A DNA stretch of 32,012 nt from an uncultured Ruminococcus sp. GTDB taxonomy: Bacteria; Bacillota; Clostridia; Oscillospirales; Ruminococcaceae. The notes beneath the pieces were generated by a model. It searched no databases. It was not told the DNA's origin and worked only from the letters and a program-made list of their open reading frames with translations. The translations under genes were made by a program, and so were the position numbers. This document shows, in pieces, positions 25,016-32,012 of the stretch. Position 1 is the first letter of the stretch; every line of letters begins with the position of its first letter. The stretch covers positions 1 through 32,012 of the forward strand of contig ONAI01000032.1 in the NCBI GenBank assembly GCA_900315755.1, given 5' to 3'.

Positions 25016-26854
25016 ATGAAAAAAATTACAAAAACAGCATCTGCTTTTGTAATGGCGGGCGCAATAGCGCTTACTGCTGCGGCACCGGCAGTAGGTACAG
25101 AACCGTCTACAACTGCATATGCACTCGATGACACAAACGATGACTGGCTCCATGCTGAGGGCAGCCGCCTTTATGATATGAACGGAAATGAGGTATGGCT
25201 CACAGGCGCAAACTGGTTCGGCTTCAACTGTACTGAAAGCTCACCGCACTATATCTGGAGCGGCGACATCGACGATCTTGTCAGGGATATAGCAGATCAC
25301 GGAGTTAATGTTCTCAGACTTCCTGTTTCAACAGAGCTTCTCTACAACTGGATGATAGGAGATCCTGATCCGATAAAGAGTATAAAGCCAAATAATAGCC
25401 CAAGCTATCCTTTTAACATTGATCTCATCAATCCTGACGGAAGCATCGCAAACAGTCAGCAGCTTTTCGATGTTCTGCTCAAAAAGTGCAAGCAGTACGG
25501 TATCAAGGCATTCATCGACATCCACAGTCCTGAATCAAACAACGCAGGTCATAACTACGGTCTCTGGTACGGTAAGTCTTTTAAGGGCAGAGACGGCAAG
25601 AATGTTGAGGTAACTACTGATGTGTGGATCGAAACTCTTGCATGGTGTGCAGATTACTACAAGAATGACGATACTCTCATAGGCTTCGACCTGAAAAATG
25701 AACCGCACAGTACCTACGGCGGCGCTCCGGTAGACGCTATCTGGGATGATTCCAATAAGCCTAACAACTGGAAGCAGGCTGCTCAGGACTGCGCTGATGC
25801 TATCCTCGCAAATAACCCGAATGCGCTCATCCTCATCGAAGGCGTTGAAGGCTTTGAAGGTCACGGCGCTTGGTGGGGCGGAAATCTCCGCGGCGTAAGA
25901 AAATATCCTGTAATTCCTGAATCAGGTACATCACAGATAGTTTATTCTCCTCACGATTATGGTCCGGTAGTAAGCGAGCAGACATGGTTTAAAAAGAATT
26001 TCACGACAGAAACCCTGCTCAAGGATTATTGGTACGATACATGGGCTTACCTTGTTGAAGAAGACATTGCTCCGCTGCTTATCGGTGAATGGGGCGGAAG
26101 GATACCTGATAAGGTTGATGACGAAAAGCTGCTCACCTGTGATGCGACCACGCTCACTGAATTTGAACAAAACGCAAGGTGGCTCGGTCTTATCCGTGAT
26201 TATATGATAAAGCACCACGTTAATCATACATTCTGGTGTCTCAATGACGATTCCGGCGATACCGGCGGACTCTGGAAGAATATCATTTTCAGTACAAAGC
26301 AGGATGCTGACGGTAACATTACCGGATATACTGACATACAGTGGGATCAGTTAAAATATGACACCTATTACTATCCGACTATCTGGAAAACTCTTAAATC
26401 AAAGAAATTCATCGGTCTCGATCATCAGACTCCGCTCGGAAAGAACGGAATTTCGCTGAATGATTTCTATGCTAACTACGCTTCGACAGAAGGCAGCAAC
26501 ATTGACGGCGGAAAAACCGGAAATGGTACTATCATTGAAGTGTCTTCGTCTGCTGCTACTGATCCGGTGACTGAACCGGACACAGATAAGCCGACTGATA
26601 CTACACAGGGGAAGGCTGCGAAATACGGCGATGCCAACAACGATGGATCAGTAGATATGTCGGATGTTGTAATGGTAATGCAGGCTTGTCTTAATCCTCA
26701 GAAGTACGGCGTTGAAGGTTCAAGCGATGATCGTATGACTCCTGACGGTGAGAAGAATGCAGATGTTGACGGAAAGAGCGGTGTTACTCCGAATGATGCG
26801 CTCGTGATACAGAAATTCACACTTTCTCTGGTTGACAGTCTGCCGATCAAATAA
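25016..26854 (+). CDS. Secreted GH5 cellulase with dockerin (first copy)
   Basis: This 612-residue enzyme is for the outside of the cell. A signal peptide (about 1-30) is followed by a GH5 catalytic domain (about 40-490) that resembles subfamily GH5_1 endoglucanases such as Acidothermus E1 (WLTGANWFGF, WWGGNL, SGDTGG). The acid/base is Glu229 in KNEP and the nucleophile Glu358 in IGEWGG. A Thr/Pro/Asp-rich linker (about 505-535) leads to a C-terminal dockerin (about 537-612). The first calcium loop is canonical (GDANNDGSVDMSD); the second (DVDGKSGVTPND) has Lys where Asp or Asn is usual. The likely role is internal cleavage of beta-1,4-glucans on a scaffoldin. GAGGGG supports the start. The second copy follows after 39 bases. 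Confidence 0.95.
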   Translation: MKKITKTASAFVMAGAIALTAAAPAVGTEPSTTAYALDDTNDDWLHAEGSRLYDMNGNEVWLTGANWFGFNCTESSPHYIWSGDIDDLVRDIADHGVNVLRLPVSTELLYNWMIGDPDPIKSIKPNNSPSYPFNIDLINPDGSIANSQQLFDVLLKKCKQYGIKAFIDIHSPESNNAGHNYGLWYGKSFKGRDGKNVEVTTDVWIETLAWCADYYKNDDTLIGFDLKNEPHSTYGGAPVDAIWDDSNKPNNWKQAAQDCADAILANNPNALILIEGVEGFEGHGAWWGGNLRGVRKYPVIPESGTSQIVYSPHDYGPVVSEQTWFKKNFTTETLLKDYWYDTWAYLVEEDIAPLLIGEWGGRIPDKVDDEKLLTCDATTLTEFEQNARWLGLIRDYMIKHHVNHTFWCLNDDSGDTGGLWKNIIFSTKQDADGNITGYTDIQWDQLKYDTYYYPTIWKTLKSKKFIGLDHQTPLGKNGISLNDFYANYASTEGSNIDGGKTGNGTIIEVSSSAATDPVTEPDTDKPTDTTQGKAAKYGDANNDGSVDMSDVVMVMQACLNPQKYGVEGSSDDRMTPDGEKNADVDGKSGVTPNDALVIQKFTLSLVDSLPIK

Positions 26855-26893
26855 TACGTTATAAAAAATTTTTAAATAGAGAGGGATTTAAAA

Positions 26894-29074
26894 ATGAAGA
26901 AATTCAAATTAACTGCGGCTGCTCTTGCGGCTGCCGGCGTTCTGGCTGTTACCGGAACTGCTCCATCATTCGTGCCGGCACCGGCTTCAACGGCGAAAGC
27001 TGCTGATGACTGCAACGATGACTGGCTCCACGCTGTCGGAAGCGGACTTTACGACAAGGACGGTCATCAGGTATGGCTCACAGGTGCAAACTGGTTCGGA
27101 CTGAATTGTACAGAGAATATTCCGCACGGACTTTATTCGCGTGATGTTGATGATCTGCTTCAGAGCGTTGCGGATCACGGAATAAACATCATTCGTTTCC
27201 CTATTTCCACTGAGCTTCTGCTTTCATGGATGAACGATGCGCCGCTTCCGGTTAGTTCAGTACAGGCTTCCTACAATCCTCCGAAGGACGTTGTTGGTGA
27301 GGACGGAACTGTAACTCCTGCCGGAAAATACGGTAATATCAACAAGGATTTCGTTCTTGAGGACGGCAAGACGGTCAAGAATTCGATGGAGATATTCGAT
27401 GTCATTATGGCAAAGTGCAAGAAATATGGCATCAAAGCGCTTATAGACGTTCATAGCCCGGCATCACACAATTCCGGTCATAACTACACTCTCTGGTACT
27501 ACGATGAAAATGCAGAAGATTGTGATAATATGGCTGTCGGTCATTTCTCCGGTAAAGAGATAACATGGGATGACTGGAAGGATTCTATCACATGGCTGGC
27601 TGAAAAGTATGCAAACGATGATACTATTCTTGCTTACGACCTTAAAAACGAGCCGCACGGCAAGCGCGGATACGATGATGCTGGATTCCCTGTTTCCAGC
27701 GCTAAATGGGACAATTCTACTGATAAGAACAACTGGAAGTATTCCGCTGAGGAATGTGCAAAATCTATCCTCAAGGTAAATCCGAATGCACTTATCCTTG
27801 TTGAGGGTATAGAGCAGACTCCTATGTTCAATAAGGGCTATGACTGGGATACCCCTGACAAATATGATCCAAAGCCGGGAGAAGAACGCTGGAATCCAGG
27901 CTGGTGGGGAGGAAATCTCCGCGAGGTTGCGAAATATCCGGTACTTCCTAAGTCAAGTCAGATAGTATATTCACCGCATGACTATGGTCCATCTGTACAT
28001 CCTCAGTCATGGTTCAAGAAGGAGTTCAATGAGCAGACTCTTCTTGACGATTACTGGTATGATACATGGGCTTACATCAACGATAAGGATATCGCTCCTC
28101 TTCTCATCGGCGAATGGGGCGGATTTATGGACGGTGACAAAAACCAGAAGTGGATGGAGCTTCTCCGTGATTATATGATAAAGAATCACATCAATCACAC
28201 ATTCTGGTGTCTCAATCCTAACTCCGGCGATACCGGCGGACTTCTTGATTCAATGTTCCAGAACTGGGATGAGGATAAGTATGGTCTGTTTGAGAAATCA
28301 CTCTGGCAGACTGACGGCGGAACATACATCGGTCTTGACCACCAGAAGAATCTTGGTCAGAACGGTACGAATGTAGCTTCATTCTATGCTTCCGGCGCTA
28401 AGAGCAACATTAACGGCGGTAAGACATACACTCCTAAGGATGATCCGCAGCCATCTACTCAGCCTGATACACAGCCTGTTACAGATCCGGACGTTGCTGA
28501 TCCGAAAGCAACTATAAGCATTGTTGATTCTGTTACAGGAAAGAGTATTTCCGGCGTTAAGTACAAGATCTCATGTATGTCGAATTCCGGCGGCGGCGCT
28601 TACTACGGCGATGTTACTGCTATGTCCGGTACTTCTCCGAAAAACGTGGACCTTTCTGAGTTCAATTTCAGCGACATTAAGGATGCACTCTTCTCAGTTG
28701 ATATTGTAGCTGTTCCGACGAATTACAGGATGCCTGATAACTTCCCGAATGCACGTTTCTCGTTCAAGAAGGGAAATGAAAACAATGAGGTCGTAATTAA
28801 ACTCGATAAGTACGCAATGGGAGATATTTTAAAGGGCGATGCTAACTGTGACGGCTCGATAGATATGGCAGATGCTGTAATGGTAATGCAGGCTTGCCTT
28901 AACCCATTAAAGTATGGTACAGAAGGAACAAGCGAGGATCATATTACTTCTGACGGTGAGGTCAATGCAGACGTTGACGGCAATAATGGCGTTACCCCGA
29001 ACGATGCGCTCATTATTCAAAAATATTCACTTAAACTTATAACTGTATTTCCGTGTGAAAAAGCAGACGGCTGA
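26894..29074 (+). CDS. Secreted GH5 cellulase with extra beta domain and dockerin (second copy)
   Basis: This 726-residue paralog of the preceding cellulase shares the same layout. It has a signal peptide (1-36), a GH5 domain (about 40-500; acid/base Glu253 in KNEP, nucleophile Glu407 in IGEWGG) and a linker with repeated QP-D motifs (515-535). It then has an additional domain (about 536-642) absent from the first copy, which reads like a prealbumin- or Ig-like beta sandwich (ISIVDSVTGKSISGVKYKIS). The C-terminal dockerin (648-720) has loops GDANCDGSIDMAD and DVDGNNGVTPND, the latter with Asn at position 5. The intergenic gap with AGAGAGGGA suggests one operon. Insertions of about 20-25 residues at 120-150 and 310-335 may alter the cleft. 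Confidence 0.95.
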   Translation: MKKFKLTAAALAAAGVLAVTGTAPSFVPAPASTAKAADDCNDDWLHAVGSGLYDKDGHQVWLTGANWFGLNCTENIPHGLYSRDVDDLLQSVADHGINIIRFPISTELLLSWMNDAPLPVSSVQASYNPPKDVVGEDGTVTPAGKYGNINKDFVLEDGKTVKNSMEIFDVIMAKCKKYGIKALIDVHSPASHNSGHNYTLWYYDENAEDCDNMAVGHFSGKEITWDDWKDSITWLAEKYANDDTILAYDLKNEPHGKRGYDDAGFPVSSAKWDNSTDKNNWKYSAEECAKSILKVNPNALILVEGIEQTPMFNKGYDWDTPDKYDPKPGEERWNPGWWGGNLREVAKYPVLPKSSQIVYSPHDYGPSVHPQSWFKKEFNEQTLLDDYWYDTWAYINDKDIAPLLIGEWGGFMDGDKNQKWMELLRDYMIKNHINHTFWCLNPNSGDTGGLLDSMFQNWDEDKYGLFEKSLWQTDGGTYIGLDHQKNLGQNGTNVASFYASGAKSNINGGKTYTPKDDPQPSTQPDTQPVTDPDVADPKATISIVDSVTGKSISGVKYKISCMSNSGGGAYYGDVTAMSGTSPKNVDLSEFNFSDIKDALFSVDIVAVPTNYRMPDNFPNARFSFKKGNENNEVVIKLDKYAMGDILKGDANCDGSIDMADAVMVMQACLNPLKYGTEGTSEDHITSDGEVNADVDGNNGVTPNDALIIQKYSLKLITVFPCEKADG

Positions 29075-29077
29075 TAA

Positions 29078-29111
29078 AAAAGTCCGCAGATGAAAAGTCT
29101 GCGGACTTTTT
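29078..29111 (+). terminator. Terminator of the cellulase operon
   Basis: AAAGTCCGCAGA pairs with TCTGCGGACTTT around a seven-base loop, followed by T5. It begins 3 bases after the stop codon. Confidence 0.93.
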
Positions 29112-29182
29112 GTATATATTGAAAATGTACTGCATGGATAATTGCGGCAATTATTACAAATTGCTACAAATTTGTAAAGTTA

Positions 29183-29211
29183 TTGACATTCTGGTGAAAT
29201 ACGTGTAAAAT
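29183..29211 (+). promoter_or_regulatory. Sigma-A promoter of the MBOAT/SGNH operon
   Basis: TTGACA (29183-29188), 17 bases and TAAAAT (29206-29211). A palindrome ACAAATTTGT and a nearby ACAAATT copy (about 29156-29178) lie just upstream and could be a regulatory site. The leader to the start codon is about 105 bases. Confidence 0.75.
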
Positions 29212-29241
29212 GTAATTAAGTAGTGCTTTTTTGTAATTAAA

Positions 29242-29260
29242 GCTTCATATGGTATGAAGC
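29242..29260 (+). promoter_or_regulatory. Hairpin in the MBOAT leader
   Basis: GCTTCATA and TATGAAGC form a perfect 8-bp stem around TGG, inside the predicted untranslated leader. There is no T tract, so it is not a terminator. The role is unknown; it could be an RNA stability element or protein site. Confidence 0.4.
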
Positions 29261-29324
29261 GTTATTGTAGAACAAAAGAATCGAAGGCGGTTGAACGCTC
29301 AGAAAAGAAATAAAGGGTGGTCAG

Positions 29325-30716
29325 ATGGTATTCAGCAGTCTGGAATTTATATTTATATTCCTTCCTGTATTCATGACAGCGTATGCGCTCGTACCTGCAC
29401 AGTATAAAAATTCAATAATATTTTCGGGCAGCGTTGTTTTTTACAGCCTTGGAGTTAAAAAGCCGATTTACATCTTCCTGTTCCTGCTGACTGTGCTGCT
29501 CGACTTCATAGTCGCCCAGTTTATCGAGAGTTCACGGCATTTCAAGAAACTATGGCTGACTTTCGGTATAGCTTTCAATTTCTGGTGGCTCATATTTTTC
29601 AAATACTGGGCTTTCGGTGCAGAAAATATGAACACCGTTTTCAAGACAAGTTTAACAGTGAAGGACATAATCCTTCCGATAGGTATCAGTTTTTATACCT
29701 TCCAGAACGTTTCTTATCTTATCGACGTTTATCGCCGTAAAGCGAGGGCGGAAAAGAATTTTATCAATTATGGTGCATATATAAGTATGTTCCCTCAGCT
29801 TATAGCAGGTCCTATCGTAACTTACGAAACAGTTGCTTCTCAACTGAGAAAACGCACTCACAGCATAAAGAAGGTCGAGGATGGTCTGAAGACATTCACG
29901 ATAGGTCTTGGCTACAAGGTGCTTATTGCCAATCAGATAGGCGGCCTCTGGAGCGATATTACAATGATCGGCTACAATAATATATCCACGAGGCTCGCAT
30001 GGATGGGTATTATAGCCTATTCGTTCCAGCTTTGCTTCGACTTCTGGGGATATTCGCTTATGGCTATCGGTCTTGGACGCATAATGGGCTTTGAGCTTCC
30101 GAAAAACTTCGATCATCCTTATATCTCTGTTACAATGACGGAGTTCTGGCGCAGATGGCATATGACTCTCGGTTCATGGTTCAGAGACTACATCTATATC
30201 CCCCTCGGCGGCAACCGCAGAGGTCCGAGACGAATGGTGTTCAATACCTTTGTTGTGTGGCTCTTTACCGGTTTGTGGCATGGTGCAAGCTGGAACTTCG
30301 TTCTGTGGGGAATGGTGCTGTTCGGTATAATTATGACGGAAAAATTCTGGACAGGTAAGTTCCTGAATAAATATAAGATAATCGGTCACGCATACATGAT
30401 GCTGATAATACCGCTTACATGGCTGCTTTTCGCAATAACTGATTTTGAACAGCTCGGCATATATTTCCGCCGACTGATACCGTTCGTCAAGCACGATGAC
30501 AGTTCCGTAATGAGCGGAGACTATTCAAAATACTGGGGTACATACAAGAATTTCTTTATCGCCGGAGTGATATTCTCTACAAGGATACCAGCTTTCATCT
30601 ATAAGAAAATGAAGGGAACACTGGTGTGCTCACTTGCACTGCTTGCGGTTTTCTGGGGAGCAGTCTATTGTATGTATAAGGGAATGAACGATCCGTTCAT
30701 GTATTTCAGATTCTGA
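29325..30716 (+). CDS. MBOAT-family O-acyltransferase (AlgI/DltB-like)
   Basis: This 463-residue multi-pass membrane enzyme moves acyl groups across the membrane, usually acetyl or D-alanyl, onto a cell-surface polymer. The family core is clear: FWRRWHMTLGSWFRDYIYIP (274-293) and the catalytic His319 in GLWHGASWN. About ten hydrophobic segments are present. It is closer to AlgI/PatA-type proteins than to DltB by context, as dltA, dltC and dltD are not adjacent. GGGTGG supports the start. It is cotranscribed with the SGNH protein 18 bases downstream, which is the typical partner that transfers the acyl group outside. Confidence 0.92.
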   Translation: MVFSSLEFIFIFLPVFMTAYALVPAQYKNSIIFSGSVVFYSLGVKKPIYIFLFLLTVLLDFIVAQFIESSRHFKKLWLTFGIAFNFWWLIFFKYWAFGAENMNTVFKTSLTVKDIILPIGISFYTFQNVSYLIDVYRRKARAEKNFINYGAYISMFPQLIAGPIVTYETVASQLRKRTHSIKKVEDGLKTFTIGLGYKVLIANQIGGLWSDITMIGYNNISTRLAWMGIIAYSFQLCFDFWGYSLMAIGLGRIMGFELPKNFDHPYISVTMTEFWRRWHMTLGSWFRDYIYIPLGGNRRGPRRMVFNTFVVWLFTGLWHGASWNFVLWGMVLFGIIMTEKFWTGKFLNKYKIIGHAYMMLIIPLTWLLFAITDFEQLGIYFRRLIPFVKHDDSSVMSGDYSKYWGTYKNFFIAGVIFSTRIPAFIYKKMKGTLVCSLALLAVFWGAVYCMYKGMNDPFMYFRF

Positions 30717-30734
30717 CAGAGGAGATAGCAGAAA

Positions 30735-31598
30735 ATGAACAGATTCAAACAATGCACGTATACGGTGATATTGCTCGTTACCTGTCTGGTAGCTTCGCCG
30801 TTTATATATAAGCAGATCTGGAACTCAAGCGCTGAAAAGAAAAAAACTGAATCGCTTCCGCCGATAACTGTCAATGTTCCGACACAGTCCGCTGAAACTG
30901 CAACAACTCAAAACGGTACTCAGAATGTTACTAATGCCGGTGCAGCTTCAACAGATGCAGTTCCGGCTGATCCAGATGCACAGTCAACTGCTGCAACTGA
31001 GACTGAAACAGCTGCTGCGGTAAATCAGTTCCAATATGTGCAGAGTGACGCTTCGTATTTCAGCGATGCTCTGTTTATAGGCGATTCGCGTACAGTAGGT
31101 CTCAGAGACTATGGCACGCTGAAAAATGCTGATTACTTCTGTGATGTAGGTCTTGCAGCTTATAAGATAGATTCACAGACTGTGAACGGTAATACTCTCG
31201 CAGGATTTCTTGGACAGAAAAAATACGGTAAGATATACGTAATGCTGGGAATCAATGAAGTTGGCAACAACTTTGATTATACAGTCAAGGCTTACGGAAA
31301 CCTCGTTAATACTATCAGACAGGCTCAGCCGGATGCACTGATCTATATTGTGGCAAATCTTCATGTAACAGCCGGTGCTCAGAATGATGCGATCTCAAAC
31401 GAGAGAATAAACTATCTGAATGCTTCTCTGTCTCAGTTTGCAGACTATAAGAGCATATTCTATATAGATGTGAATCCTGTGTTTGATGATGCTGATGGTA
31501 ATCTCAGAGGGGATGCAACAGGCGACGGCGTTCATGTTTACGCTAACTATTACAAAACATGGTGCGATTGGTTCTGCACACAGACTGTAAGAAAGTAA
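30735..31598 (+). CDS. Membrane-anchored SGNH/GDSL-type protein
   Basis: This 287-residue protein has one N-terminal membrane segment (about 8-25), a low-complexity Thr/Ala/Gln-rich spacer (about 38-98) and an SGNH hydrolase fold. Catalytic residues are visible: Ser118 in IGDSRTVG, Asn174 in LGINEVG, and Asp264/His267 in DGVHVY. It would act outside the membrane, as an acyltransferase or esterase on a wall or capsular polymer, working with the MBOAT upstream. AGAGGAG supports the start. The spacer composition differs from its neighbours, as is common for wall-spanning segments. Confidence 0.88.
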   Translation: MNRFKQCTYTVILLVTCLVASPFIYKQIWNSSAEKKKTESLPPITVNVPTQSAETATTQNGTQNVTNAGAASTDAVPADPDAQSTAATETETAAAVNQFQYVQSDASYFSDALFIGDSRTVGLRDYGTLKNADYFCDVGLAAYKIDSQTVNGNTLAGFLGQKKYGKIYVMLGINEVGNNFDYTVKAYGNLVNTIRQAQPDALIYIVANLHVTAGAQNDAISNERINYLNASLSQFADYKSIFYIDVNPVFDDADGNLRGDATGDGVHVYANYYKTWCDWFCTQTVRK

Positions 31599-31616
31599 GA
31601 AAAGATGATATTTTTA

Positions 31617-31637
31617 GCCCCGGACTGAGTTCGGGGC
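31617..31637 (+). terminator. Weak hairpin between the SGNH and kinase-like genes
   Basis: GCCCCG and CGGGGC pair around a nine-base loop, but no T run follows and the next ribosome binding site starts about 10 bases later. It may be partial attenuation or just an mRNA structure. Confidence 0.35.
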
Positions 31638-31659
31638 AGCTTGTATAAGGAGAATTGAT

Positions 31660-32012
31660 ATGTCAGAACTTAAAAACGGTTTTAAAGGAAAGACTTTAAG
31701 CGGCAGCGAATTTACAGTCCTTGAATTCTTGGGCGGCGGCGGACAGGGAAACGTATACCGCATAAATTTCGGCGGCAAAGAAATGGCACTGAAGTGGTAT
31801 CACAAGTCCACAGTTGAAAAAATGAAAGATCCGAAGCAGTTTTATGCTAATCTCGAAGCAAATATCCGCAAAGGCGCTCCCACAAAGGCTTTTTTGTGGC
31901 CTGAGGAGCTTTCAGAGTGGATAGACGGCACTTTCGGTTACATTATGCAGCTGCGTCCGCAGGGGTATGAGGAACTAACACGTTTTCTTATCTGGGATCC
32001 GAAAAAACGCTG
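31660..32012 (+). CDS. Protein kinase-like domain, N-terminal part only
   Basis: The reading frame begins at ATG 31660 after AAGGAG and is open to the window edge, giving 117 residues and a cut codon. Residues 24-33 read LGGGGQGNVY, a glycine-rich ATP-binding loop, and MALKWY (about 42-47) supplies the VAIK-type lysine, as in Hanks-type Ser/Thr kinases. The sequence after it (KMKDPKQFYANLEANIRKG) replaces the usual C-helix. The rest, including the HRD and DFG motifs, lies outside, so activity cannot be judged. Related bacterial kinases of this kind often sit next to vWA or PP2C genes; that cannot be tested here. Confidence 0.8.
   Translation, partial: MSELKNGFKGKTLSGSEFTVLEFLGGGGQGNVYRINFGGKEMALKWYHKSTVEKMKDPKQFYANLEANIRKGAPTKAFLWPEELSEWIDGTFGYIMQLRPQGYEELTRFLIWDPKKR

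Noticed and set aside
29127-29210. 27-codon frame starting with ATG before the MBOAT promoter
   Set aside because: No ribosome binding site, and it overlaps the promoter elements.

Overview
The window looks like chromosomal DNA from a fibre-degrading member of the Clostridia, most likely a Ruminococcus or a close relative. This rests on two secreted family-5 cellulases that end in ruminococcal-type dockerins, a T-box leader on the phenylalanyl-tRNA synthetase genes, the YfmF/YfmH peptidase pair and strong AGGAGG-type ribosome binding sites. No species can be named from sequence reading alone.

Left part (1-6670), mostly minus strand: an intact tRNA-Thr(CGU), a degenerate tRNA-Thr relic and a duplicated 68-69 bp spacer; a DRE-TIM aldolase-like enzyme with a clean sigma-A promoter and a palindrome in its leader; then the Phe T-box operon. 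That operon reads promoter, T-box, an inverted-repeat element, pheS, an unknown membrane protein, pheT and a 56-residue membrane protein, followed by a terminator.

Middle part (6629-22330), plus strand: a small membrane protein, the NAD(P)H-hydrate repair enzyme Nnr and a probable lipoprotein; uvrA, uvrB and a membrane metallopeptidase-like protein; a LacI-type regulator overlapping a DUF5662-like gene; then yfmF, yfmH and one long gene that joins Lgt (lipoprotein diacylglyceryl transferase) to FolD (one-carbon folate enzyme) through an acidic linker. This Lgt-FolD fusion is the most unusual thing in the window.

Right part (22330-32012): a minus-strand ECF sigma factor with a large membrane anti-sigma partner whose outer part is internally duplicated. 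It is divergent from a two-gene cellulase operon (signal peptide, GH5, linker, dockerin). After a terminator comes a surface O-acylation pair (MBOAT acyltransferase and SGNH protein) and the start of a protein kinase-like gene that runs off the right edge.

Most of the window is housekeeping (translation, DNA repair, cofactor repair, lipoprotein and folate metabolism). The accessory part is the sigma/anti-sigma and cellulase block. No mobile-element genes, CRISPR array or rRNA were seen.
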